DNA of 64,000 bases from JAKPAM01 sp047601745 (GTDB taxonomy: Bacteria; Pseudomonadota; Gammaproteobacteria; Burkholderiales; Burkholderiaceae_E), in assembly GCA_047601745.1 (NCBI GenBank), contig JASGIS010000001.1, positions 1,240,001 through 1,304,000 of the forward strand, written 5' to 3'. Shown one piece after another: positions 7,771-15,721 of the stretch (its first letter is position 1; each line of letters begins with the position of its first letter). Made by a program: the position numbers and the translations under genes. Under the pieces are notes generated by a model that saw only the letters and a program-made list of their open reading frames with translations, searched no databases and was not told the origin of the DNA.

Positions 7771-10263
7771 TCACCGCGGCGACGCGCCGCCGTCGCGATC
7801 GGGGCGCGTTTCCTCGCGCACCACCATCGCCCGTTCACTGACCAGCGGCAGCCCCGCCTCGCGCAGCCGCGCCAGCAGGTCGAACAGGATCGCGCTCTTG
7901 ACACCATAAGCCTGGCGCGGCGAACCGACCGAGGCGCTGGCGTTGAAGATCAGGTGCCCGCCTTCGATACCGTCCAGGAACACCTTGGGCGCCGGCTCGT
8001 CGCGGACGTCCTTGTGCGCGATCAGCGCCTCCAGCGCCACGTCGCGCACGCGCTCGGCGTCGGACGTCAGCGGCATCGGAAACTTGAACTGCACGAGCCC
8101 CAGCGGATCGGCGCGGGTCACGTTGCGCACGGTCTTCGTGATGAACTCGGAGTTCGGCACGATCACCGTCGAGCGGTCGCCGAGCTGGATCTCGGTGGCG
8201 CGCACGTTGATGCGCCGGATGTCGCCTTCGGCGCCGCCCAGCGACACCCAGTCGCCGACCTTGACCGGCCGCTCGGCCAGCAGGATCAGGCCGGACACGA
8301 AGTTCTGCACGACCGCCTGCAGGCCGAAACCGATGCCGACCGACAGCGCGCTGGCCATCCAGGCGACGCGCTCCAGGCTCATGCCCAGTTCCGACAACGC
8401 CACCGCGACGACCACCACCGCGCACACGTAGCCGAGCAGCGTGGCCACCGAGCTGTACATCCCCTGTTCGATGCGGGTCGTCGGCAGATAGCGTTCGAGC
8501 ATCCACCGGCGCAGGCCGCGCACGGCCATCAGGCCCAGCACCAGCACCACGCCCGCGCGCAGCAGGGCCAGCGGACGGAGCTGCAGTTCGCCGATCGACA
8601 GGCCGTCGCGCAGCCGGTCGGCCCGCTGCATCAACTCGACCGGCCCTTCACCGAACGGGGCCATCACCAGCGCGATGGCGATCACGCACAACACGATGCG
8701 CATCAAGCCCGATGCCAGCACCGCGGCCTGGCGCCGCGACGACGAGGCCTCGACCGCCGCCGCGCGGGCCGACGCGTCGGCCGGCGACGGATCGGGCCGG
8801 CCTTCGCGGGCCAGAATCCCCATCAGCAGGTCGTTCAGGAAGACCGTGATCAGGTACGTGCAGCCGGCGACGATCAGCACCCATGCGAACTGGCGGACCA
8901 GGAAATTGCCGAGCGCGAGGTAGCCGATCGCCAGGCTCGCGGCGCTGGCGCCGATGACGACCCAGGTCGTCGTCGTCAGCACGACCATCCATAACGGACG
9001 CGCGGGCACCGGCGCGTCCGCATCGCCGGTCGCCAGACGGCGGCGCTCGCGTTCGATGCGGACCTGGCCGAGCGCCATCGCCACGATCAGCACGAGCGAG
9101 AACAGGCACTCGACGGCGACCGATGCCTCGAGCGTGGCGTTGACCGAAGACGAGATCTTGTCGACGATCGTCAGCAGCACCAGCCAGACCGCGAGCACCC
9201 GCACGAAAGGCCGTGCGCGCGCGCAGATCGTGTCGGGCGTCGGCAGCAGCCGCCAGCTCGGGCGGTCGGGCATCAGCAATGCATGGCCGATGCCGGCCAC
9301 CAGCCCGCCGAAGACCATCGCGCCGATCACCACGCTCATCAGCTCGTCGGTCGGCGCGTGCAGCGGGGCGGCCCAGGTGAGCGCGACGTATACGGCATAA
9401 GCGACGGCGCCGGGCACGATGGTGCCGGTCAGCGCCTCACCGAGCGCGAACGCCGATCGGCGCAGCCGGCCGGGCGGCACGCGCGTCGAACTGATCGCCA
9501 GCAGCAGCCGGTCGATCCAGCGGCGCAGCGCCCAGGCGAGCGCGACCACCGCCGCCGCCACGCCCCACACCCATGCAGGCGTACGCGAGGCGGCCGTGCG
9601 CAACTCGTCGAACAGCGCGGCCACGCGGTAGCGGTCGCGGCCATAAGCGCGCGACAGGTCGTGCCAGAACGGCCCGGCCAGCGGCGTCGCCGATCGTTCG
9701 CCCAATGCGCGCTGGAAGCGCAGCTTGCGCTCGACGGCGATGTTGGCCGACACCTGGTCGGCTTCGACGACCAGCAGCCGCGACAGCTTCTGCTGCGCGT
9801 CGAGCGCATCGCGCCGCTTGGTCAGCGTCGCGCGCTGCTCGGCCAAGTCGGCCGCCTCGGTCTGGCCGGGCGCGGCAGGCGCCGCGCCCAGTTCGGCCAG
9901 GCGTTCCTTGACGCTGACCAGCCGCGGACCCAGATCGGACGCGATCTGGTCGGCGCGCGCCGAGATCGCCTGCGCGTCGGCGCGCATCCGCGCCAGAGCG
10001 TCATCGTCGACGTCGCCGCGCAATTGTTTCTGGATCGTATCGATCTGCTGGCGCGCCTGTTCGAGCGCGTCGGACGGATCGGCGTCGGCCTTCGGTTCGC
10101 CGATGGCCGCGGTCGCGCCGCCCGCGACGGCCGACGCGCGGGGGTCCGCATCATCGCGCGCGCCGGCGACCAGTCCGCTGACCAGCAGCGCCAGCAACAC
10201 GGCGACGACGATGAGCGGACGCGACCAGACTCGCGAGATGAAGGAACGCGACGGGGCTTGCAT
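7771..10263 (-). CDS. DUF3772 / MscS-type mechanosensitive channel
   Basis: The product is about 830 residues. An N-terminal hydrophobic signal-anchor is followed by a periplasmic coiled-coil region (about residues 60-170) with the DUF3772 pattern, then about ten further hydrophobic segments. Last comes the MscS module: ALSVGIGFGLQAVVQNFVSGLILL (pore helix TM3), KVGDWV and VPNSEF of the beta domain, and the alpha/beta domain to the C-terminus. Such large MscS homologues open under membrane tension and release solutes during osmotic downshock; the periplasmic portion is thought to modulate gating. Starts at 10263, 10272 or 10308 are all possible; 10263 gives the signal-anchor nearest the N-terminus. 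It converges on the acyltransferase gene. Confidence 0.88.
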   Translation of the reverse strand: MQAPSRSFISRVWSRPLIVVAVLLALLVSGLVAGARDDADPRASAVAGGATAAIGEPKADADPSDALEQARQQIDTIQKQLRGDVDDDALARMRADAQAISARADQIASDLGPRLVSVKERLAELGAAPAAPGQTEAADLAEQRATLTKRRDALDAQQKLSRLLVVEADQVSANIAVERKLRFQRALGERSATPLAGPFWHDLSRAYGRDRYRVAALFDELRTAASRTPAWVWGVAAAVVALAWALRRWIDRLLLAISSTRVPPGRLRRSAFALGEALTGTIVPGAVAYAVYVALTWAAPLHAPTDELMSVVIGAMVFGGLVAGIGHALLMPDRPSWRLLPTPDTICARARPFVRVLAVWLVLLTIVDKISSSVNATLEASVAVECLFSLVLIVAMALGQVRIERERRRLATGDADAPVPARPLWMVVLTTTTWVVIGASAASLAIGYLALGNFLVRQFAWVLIVAGCTYLITVFLNDLLMGILAREGRPDPSPADASARAAAVEASSSRRQAAVLASGLMRIVLCVIAIALVMAPFGEGPVELMQRADRLRDGLSIGELQLRPLALLRAGVVLVLGLMAVRGLRRWMLERYLPTTRIEQGMYSSVATLLGYVCAVVVVAVALSELGMSLERVAWMASALSVGIGFGLQAVVQNFVSGLILLAERPVKVGDWVSLGGAEGDIRRINVRATEIQLGDRSTVIVPNSEFITKTVRNVTRADPLGLVQFKFPMPLTSDAERVRDVALEALIAHKDVRDEPAPKVFLDGIEGGHLIFNASASVGSPRQAYGVKSAILFDLLARLREAGLPLVSERAMVVREETRPDRDGGASPR

Positions 10264-10352
10264 GGAGATCATCGTCTTTGAGTGGGCCGCGCACCGCGCG
10301 GCTTTCATCGGGAACGACGATCATCGCACCCCCGGGCGGTCTTGCTCCAGCC

Positions 10353-12239
10353 TCAGTCCAGCGGCGGCGGTGCCGCGCGGAACGCGGCTTCGCTGATGCC
10401 GCCGCCGGGCTCCTGCACGCCGACGTCCGAGAACGTCGTCGCGCTGAACGACTGCCACGAACCGCTGACCAGCTTGCTGCGCGCCGTCATCGCCGACGGC
10501 ACGACGAACGACCAGGACGTGGTGGTGTCCTTGTAGTAGTCGGCGCCGACCTGCACGAGCAGGCGCGCGTTGCCGCGATCGTCGGTACCGTTCGGATTGT
10601 CCAGGACCAGCCGCGCCTGCAGCGTCACGAACAACGCGGCGATGTCGGTCGGCGGAATCGTCACGCGACCGCGTTCCCACCAACCGTGCCACGCGTAGTT
10701 GGTGTCGGTCGGCGGCTTGATGTCCGACGAACCGTCCGCGTTGGTGCGCCGCGTTTCGGCGGTCGTCGCACCGAACAGCGTCGACTTGCCGTAGACGGCG
10801 CCGCCGACACCCGCGCTGGCGCCCAGCGAGACCCACTGGCCGCTCGACTTGCTCTTGTAGTACGCGCGGAAGTTGCGGATCTGCACGCGGGTGTTCGACG
10901 CGTTATGGCCGACGCCGTCGAAGATCACGACCCAGGGCAGCACCGCGCGCAGGTAATCGCTGCTCGCGCGCCCGGGGTTCGAGGCCTTCCACCACGACGG
11001 CGTGTTCGTCAGCCGCGGGTCGTTGCCCATCATCACGTAGCCGGGGCCGACGTACCAGCCCGAGCTCTGGTTCTCATAACCGCGCAGCACCGTATCGTTG
11101 CGCAGCTTCATGTCGTTGACGATCGTATCGACGGTGTTGACCTGGCCGGTGGAGGACGAGGACGAGGACGACGAAGACGATGAGGAGGAAGAGGAAGACG
11201 ACGAAGACGACGAAGAGGACGTGGACGAAGAAGACGGCGCGGACGAAGAGGTCGTGTTCGACGTTCCGGTGGACGGGCCGGTCGACGGCGCCGTGGTCGG
11301 GCCTGTCGACGACGAGGTCGAGTCGCTCTCGGACGAACCGCCGCCGGCGGGATTGCCGGACGAGGTATCGGTGTCGAGCGAACTGGTCATCCACGACAGC
11401 GTCGGCGCGTTGTAGTGCGCGCGCGGATAAGGATGGCCGGCTTCGGGGATCGATTTGTCCCACTGACGGGCATCGGCGAGGATCGCCGCCTGCAGCAGCG
11501 CATACCCCTCCTGGTAGCTGCGGGCGCTGGTGAAGAACTCGCTGCTGGCGCGGCTCGCCCAGCTCTGCACTTCGCTGCTGTTCGGGTTGTTCTCGCCCGG
11601 ATACCAGTCGATCAGGTCGTGGAAGATCTTCTGCACGGCCTGCAGCGGCGTCAGTTGCAGCGTGGGCGTCGCGTCGGCGGGCGCATCGGTCTGCGTCAGC
11701 GCCAACATCCAGTCCAGCGTCGGCGCGTTGTAGTCGGCCCGCGGGAAAGGATGCCCGTTGACGGGAATCGAGCTGTCGTAGCGACGCGCATCGGCCAGGA
11801 TCGCCGCCTGCGTCGCCTCGTAAGCCTGGTTGAACGTACGAGACGAATCGAACCAGACTCGCGACGCATAGCGCGCCCATTCCCTGACCTGTGCGCTGTA
11901 CGGGTCGTTGTTGCCCGGATACCAGTCGACCTGGTCGTGGAAGATCTTCTGGACCACCTGCAGCGGCGTCAGCTTGGTCAGGTCGGCCGTCGTGACCGTC
12001 GATGCGCTGAGCGCGGCTTTCGTCGAGATCGGGATGATGCCTTGGCTGCCGGTCTGGCTCGACGCCGCGGCGGTGGAGTTGAACGTATCCGCTGCCGAGG
12101 CGGCGGGCGCACCGTCGCTACCGGAACCGCCGCCGCAAGCGGTCAATGCGGCCGTCAGTGCCAGGGTAAGGCCAGCCGCGAGCGCTCGCGCCGGTTGCCG
12201 GCCAACGTGGGGCCGGTCGATATCAAAGAGGATCGACAT
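10353..12239 (-). CDS. Secreted lipoprotein with two DWYPG repeats and polyserine linker
   Basis: I do not recognise this 628-residue protein. Starting at ATG 12239 it has a signal peptide with lipobox LTAC (Cys35) and a Gly/Ser-rich tether. Two tandem copies of a ~90-residue unit follow (about residues 88-178 and 196-286). Each copy reads LTPLQ.VQKIFHD..DWYPG, then WA..AS, then QAAILADAR, then SIP..GHP.PRA.YNAPTL.WM. Next comes a Ser/Thr/Pro linker ending in more than 20 consecutive serines (around 335-366) and a C-terminal ~260-residue domain rich in Trp, Tyr and Asn. Polyserine linkers are known in secreted polysaccharide-degrading proteins of some Gammaproteobacteria. Surface exposure is a fair inference and enzymatic activity is not. 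The 138-bp upstream extension is not coding-like. Confidence 0.75.
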   Translation of the reverse strand: MSILFDIDRPHVGRQPARALAAGLTLALTAALTACGGGSGSDGAPAASAADTFNSTAAASSQTGSQGIIPISTKAALSASTVTTADLTKLTPLQVVQKIFHDQVDWYPGNNDPYSAQVREWARYASRVWFDSSRTFNQAYEATQAAILADARRYDSSIPVNGHPFPRADYNAPTLDWMLALTQTDAPADATPTLQLTPLQAVQKIFHDLIDWYPGENNPNSSEVQSWASRASSEFFTSARSYQEGYALLQAAILADARQWDKSIPEAGHPYPRAHYNAPTLSWMTSSLDTDTSSGNPAGGGSSESDSTSSSTGPTTAPSTGPSTGTSNTTSSSAPSSSSTSSSSSSSSSSSSSSSSSSSSSSSTGQVNTVDTIVNDMKLRNDTVLRGYENQSSGWYVGPGYVMMGNDPRLTNTPSWWKASNPGRASSDYLRAVLPWVVIFDGVGHNASNTRVQIRNFRAYYKSKSSGQWVSLGASAGVGGAVYGKSTLFGATTAETRRTNADGSSDIKPPTDTNYAWHGWWERGRVTIPPTDIAALFVTLQARLVLDNPNGTDDRGNARLLVQVGADYYKDTTTSWSFVVPSAMTARSKLVSGSWQSFSATTFSDVGVQEPGGGISEAAFRAAPPPLD

Positions 12240-12469
12240 GTAGTTTGAAATCGCAGTTCGGTTGTGAAGGACGCACTCATCCCGCCGGCATCGGATGAGG
12301 CCAGCAATTCGAGCGGTCACGAAGACATCAGCCGAAGACGGCTGGACGAACAGCGCTCCCCCCGGCAAGCGATGCAAGGAGAGCGAGGTACGCGTGGCGG
12401 ACTGGCTGCGCGAGCCGCTAGGCGGGTCGGCGGACCGTCACGGTCGATTGCGCGGAACGGAGTCTAATC

Positions 12470-12515
12470 GATCGGCGTCCGTATAATTTTGTCAAGGACT
12501 GACGGATCGCCGATC
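12470..12515. promoter_or_regulatory. Inverted repeat between HTH gene and lipoprotein gene
   Basis: GATCGGCGTCCG (12470-12481) and CGGATCGCCGATC (12503-12515) are inverted repeats with one unpaired base. They flank a 21-bp A+T-rich core containing TATAAT (12482-12487, plus strand) and, on the minus strand, TTGACA (12495-12490). It lies 12 bp past the HTH gene stop and about 230 bp upstream of the lipoprotein start. It could be a terminator stem or an operator; the sequence does not decide. Confidence 0.35.
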
Positions 12516-12526
12516 AGGAAGTGTGG

Positions 12527-12901
12527 CTAGGCGTCGTCAGTTATTTCGACGCCCTTTTCGGGTCGCGATGCACCGAGATGCAGCAGGCAGTGCCAGGCGG
12601 CCGCATTGGCGCGACGACGGCTGCGCGGATGCTCGATCAGGTCGCGCTCGCTGACGGGAACGCGGTCCGCGCGCACGACGCGAAACTGCTGCAGGCCGCG
12701 GCGGATGTCGTAGTCCTCGGCCGAGACGCGGCCCTGTCTTTCGAGTGAGTGGATGATGGCGTTGACGCTGCGGTAGTCGATCCGCGTGCGTTCGGCGATC
12801 TGCCTGAGCGTCGTGCATCCGTGCTGGATGGCTTCGACGATCAACCGCGTCGCGTCGCCCCATTTGCGACGGCGTGGCCCGTTTACTGTGTCACTAGGCA
12901 T
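12527..12901 (-). CDS. Small winged-helix/HTH DNA-binding protein
   Basis: The product is 124 residues, basic, with a predicted helix-turn-helix in the first half: LIVEAIQHGCTTLRQIAERT, then IDYRSVNAIIHSLERQGRVS. This resembles the MarR/IclR-type winged helix where the second helix pair reads DNA. The C-terminal third has no recognisable domain. The ATG at 12901 has AAGGA about 11 bases upstream. A good promoter (13073-13101) and two dyad sequences lie within 200 bp upstream, which suggests autoregulation. It precedes the repeat-containing lipoprotein gene on the same strand and could control it. Function beyond DNA binding is not known. Confidence 0.65.
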   Translation of the reverse strand: MPSDTVNGPRRRKWGDATRLIVEAIQHGCTTLRQIAERTRIDYRSVNAIIHSLERQGRVSAEDYDIRRGLQQFRVVRADRVPVSERDLIEHPRSRRRANAAAWHCLLHLGASRPEKGVEITDDA

Positions 12902-12961
12902 GTGATTCCCGATCCTTGGCTGGCGGGTTGCTCATCGGACGCCGGCCGCCGAACGCTGCGG

Positions 12962-13016
12962 CACGAACGTCGTGTAATGCGGGTCGAAGCAGTGATGTCC
13001 TTACGACGAATGTCGT
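12962..13016. promoter_or_regulatory. Two dyad-symmetric sites upstream of HTH gene
   Basis: CACGA-ACG-TCGTG (12962-12974) and ACGAC-GAAT-GTCGT (13003-13016) are perfect 5-bp dyads with centres 41.5 bp apart, close to four helical turns. They share the ACGA/TCGT core. They lie 61 and 102 bp upstream of the HTH protein start, downstream of its predicted promoter, a position suited to repression. Confidence 0.4.
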
Positions 13017-13072
13017 GACGTGCCGAACACGAGGGGACGCCAAAGATCGTCTGTGGACCCTGAACCGCACGC

Positions 13073-13101
13073 AAGATAGCCAATGTTGCAACTATTTGCA
13101 A
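13073..13101 (-). promoter_or_regulatory. Predicted promoter of the HTH gene
   Basis: On the minus strand TTGCAA (13101-13096) is separated by exactly 17 bp from TATCTT (13078-13073), each 4/6 to consensus, in an A+T-rich island. A second TTGCAA lies inside the spacer. The start point would be near 13066. Confidence 0.4.
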
Positions 13102-13155
13102 TAAACCAGCGATCGAAAGCGGGTCACCGGCCCGCAGCGGCCGGCCCCGGCGATT

Positions 13156-14373
13156 TCACAGGCCGAGCATCGTCTTGGCCATGATGTCGCGCTGGATTTC
13201 CGACGATCCGCCGAAGATCGTGTGCGCGCGCGAATTCAGATAGCTCGACGTCACCGGCATCACCGCCGGCGACGCGATCCGGCTCGTCGATGCCGCGACC
13301 GCATCGTCGTAAAGCGGCCGCCGCGACTCCCACACCAGCGCCTGCGCGCCGATCAGCTCGACGCCCAGCCGCGTGATCGACTGCTTGATCTCGCTCGCGC
13401 GCAGCTTGAGCATCGACGAGATCGCACCCGGGTTCTGGCCGGTCTGCAGCGAGGAGATCACGCGCAATTCGGTCATCTCCAGCGCGTCGATGTCGTTCTC
13501 GATCTCGATGATCTGCGCCTGGACCCTCGGATCGTCGAGCCTTCGCGACGGCGCCGACAGCGCCGGCCCGGCGGCCGCGGCCTCGACCTTGGCCAGTTCG
13601 CGCCGCATGCGGGCCGCAGCCAGTCCGCCGCCGCGCTCGAACTCGAGCAGGTACTTGCCATAAGTCCAGCCTCGCCCTTCGTCGCCGACCCGGTTGGCCA
13701 CCGGCACGCGCACGTCGTCGAAGAACACCTGGTTGAACTCGTGCTCGCCGCCGATCGTGCGGATCGGCCGCACCGTGATGCCGGGCGTGTCCATGTCGAT
13801 CAGCATGAACGTGATGCCGTCCTGCTTGCGGCCGCTATCGTCGGTACGTACCAGCGCGAACATCCGGTTCGCATGGTGAGCGTGCGTCGTCCAGATCTTG
13901 GTGCCGTCGATCACGTAATGGTCGCCGTCGCGAACGGCGCGCGTCTTCAGCGATGCCAGGTCCGATCCCGATCCCGGCTCGGAATATCCCTGGCACCAAT
14001 AATCGTCGCCGGACAGCATCCGGGGTAAGTAGAACGCCTTCTGCTCGGGCGTGCCGAAGCCGATGATCACCGGACCGACCATCCGGATGCCCATCGGCGT
14101 GATCGTCGGCGTGCCGGCGCGCGCGCACTCGGCTTCGAACAGATAGCGCTGCGCCGGCGTCCAGCCCGGACCGCCGTATTCTCGGGGCCAGCCGGGCGCC
14201 GCCCAACCCTTGTCGTACAAGGCCCTGTGCCAGGCGCGATTGACGTCGGGCTCGGGAAACACCGAGGTCGTGCGCGCGAACTCGTCCTGCCGGCGCGGCG
14301 GCAGATGCTCGGCGATGAAGGCGCGCACTTCGTCGCGAAAGGCCAGCTCGTCGGCCGAGAAACCCAGATCCAT
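13156..14373 (-). CDS. Acyl-CoA dehydrogenase
   Basis: The product is a 405-residue flavoprotein of the acyl-CoA dehydrogenase family, which oxidises the alpha-beta bond of an acyl-CoA and passes electrons to ETF. It has the N-terminal helical domain with GWAAPGWPREYGGPG, the central beta-domain signature YWCQGYSEPGSGSDLASLKT that binds FAD, and the C-terminal HTIFGGSSEIQRDIMAKTMLGL motif that ends most FadE-like proteins. It is preceded on the same strand, with only 12 bp between, by a second acyl-CoA dehydrogenase gene. This paired arrangement is typical of dehydrogenases acting on sterol side chains or branched/aromatic acyl-CoAs. The substrate is not deducible. Confidence 0.92.
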   Translation of the reverse strand: MDLGFSADELAFRDEVRAFIAEHLPPRRQDEFARTTSVFPEPDVNRAWHRALYDKGWAAPGWPREYGGPGWTPAQRYLFEAECARAGTPTITPMGIRMVGPVIIGFGTPEQKAFYLPRMLSGDDYWCQGYSEPGSGSDLASLKTRAVRDGDHYVIDGTKIWTTHAHHANRMFALVRTDDSGRKQDGITFMLIDMDTPGITVRPIRTIGGEHEFNQVFFDDVRVPVANRVGDEGRGWTYGKYLLEFERGGGLAAARMRRELAKVEAAAAGPALSAPSRRLDDPRVQAQIIEIENDIDALEMTELRVISSLQTGQNPGAISSMLKLRASEIKQSITRLGVELIGAQALVWESRRPLYDDAVAASTSRIASPAVMPVTSSYLNSRAHTIFGGSSEIQRDIMAKTMLGL

Positions 14374-14385
14374 CGTGCGTCTCCT

Positions 14386-15627
14386 TCAGATCGTCGCCGC
14401 GGCCGCGGCGGCCCGCGTCGCGATGCAGCGCGCCAGATGCTCGGACGTCGTGGCCGGCCAGCATTCGAATGCCATCAGGCGCTTGAGATAAGCGCCGATG
14501 CCGAGTTCTTCGGTCATGCCCATCGCGCCGTGCAACTGGATCGCGCTCTCGGCCACGAAGCGCGCGCCGCGCGCGATCTTCAGGCACGCGCCCGACACGG
14601 CCCGCGCGCGCTCGGCAGCCGAGAATTCCGTTCCATCGCAATACAGCGCCGCGCGCAGCGCCATCGAGCGCGCCTCGTCGCATTGCGTCGCCATGTCGAC
14701 CATCCGATGCTTGAGCACCTGGTTCGCGCCGATCGGCTGTCCGAACTGCACCCGCGTTTTCGAATAGGCGACGGTCGTCTCGAACGCGGCCTGCATGCAG
14801 CCGACGGCCTCGGCGCAGGCGACGGCGGCGGCCCGGTCGATCGCCGCGGCCAGCGCGTCCCCGACGTCGGCCGTATCGGCCACCTCGGCGCCGTCGACCC
14901 TGCCGACCCCGTCGGCCCCGTCGACCCCGCTGGCCCCACTGGCCCCGCTGGCCCCGCTGGCCCCGCCGGCGCCCAGCCGGGCCGCGTCCGGTACGCGCAC
15001 GCCGTCGAAGGCCAGACGGCCGCCCAGCCGGCCGTCGATCATCTCGAACGGCTGCTCGTCGACGCCGGCGCCGCCTCGCGGCACGATGAACAGTCGCGCC
15101 GCGCCGCCGGCGTCGCGCGCCGAAACCAGCCAGGCGTCGGCCCCCGGCCCATCGACGACCAGCGTCTTGACGCCGTCGAGCCGCCAGCCTTCGCCATCGC
15201 GCGCGGCCCGCGTCGCGCGCGCGCCGTCCAGCATGCCGGCCGCCGGCTCGGCATGCGCGAGCGCCAGGCGCGCCCGTCCCTCGGCGATCGGGCCCAGCCA
15301 CGCGGCGCGCTGCGCCGGGCCGCCCAGCGCGCCGACCAGGCCGGCCGCCAGCACGGCGCAGCTCAGGTAAGGCTCCAGAACCAGCCCGCGGCCCAGTCCC
15401 TCGGCGACGATCGCCGCGTCGACCGTCGATCCGCCCAGGCCGCCGTCGCGTTCGGCCTGCGGCAGCGCCAGCCAACCGAATCCGGCCATCGCCGACCAGA
15501 CCTCGCCGGAAAAGCGTTCGGGCCCGGCCAGGATCCGCGCGCGCGCCGCGTAGTCGTAGCGTTGCGCGACGAAGCGCTCGACGCTCTGCGCGAGCAGCCT
15601 CTGCTCGTCGGTGAAATTCAGATCCAC
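14386..15627 (-). CDS. Acyl-CoA dehydrogenase, partner subunit
   Basis: The product is 413 residues. GTG at 15627 follows a GGAG site and yields the standard beginning DLNFTDEQRLLAQSVERF. The C-terminal domain has TRVQFGQPIGANQVLKHRMVDM and a helical bundle ending QLHGAMGMTEELGIGAYLKRL. The central region is weaker than in the neighbour. Between the beta domain and helix G there is an unusual Gly-Ala-Ser-Gly-Val-Asp stretch of about 35 residues, from a 9-bp tandem repeat near 14930-14970. It and the next gene probably encode a heteromeric enzyme. The start lies 95 bp from the divergent amidase start, with ACTATACTG at 15665-15673 offering a -10 for either strand. Confidence 0.88.
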   Translation of the reverse strand: MDLNFTDEQRLLAQSVERFVAQRYDYAARARILAGPERFSGEVWSAMAGFGWLALPQAERDGGLGGSTVDAAIVAEGLGRGLVLEPYLSCAVLAAGLVGALGGPAQRAAWLGPIAEGRARLALAHAEPAAGMLDGARATRAARDGEGWRLDGVKTLVVDGPGADAWLVSARDAGGAARLFIVPRGGAGVDEQPFEMIDGRLGGRLAFDGVRVPDAARLGAGGASGASGASGASGVDGADGVGRVDGAEVADTADVGDALAAAIDRAAAVACAEAVGCMQAAFETTVAYSKTRVQFGQPIGANQVLKHRMVDMATQCDEARSMALRAALYCDGTEFSAAERARAVSGACLKIARGARFVAESAIQLHGAMGMTEELGIGAYLKRLMAFECWPATTSEHLARCIATRAAAAAATI

Positions 15628-15721
15628 GGAGTCTCCTTCGGAATCGCCGGCCGCGCGCCGGACGACTATACTGTTCGTCGATACCTCATCCTTAGTGTAG
15701 GTCGGCCATGGGCTCCCCGCA

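Noticed and set aside
11098..11415. Asp/Glu-rich plus-strand frame opposite the polyserine linker
   Set aside because: The acidic run is the complement of Ser codons read in another frame; no start context or partner gene.
12482..12487. Perfect TATAAT on the plus strand
   Set aside because: No -35 at usable distance and no plus-strand gene downstream; it is kept only as part of the inverted-repeat core.
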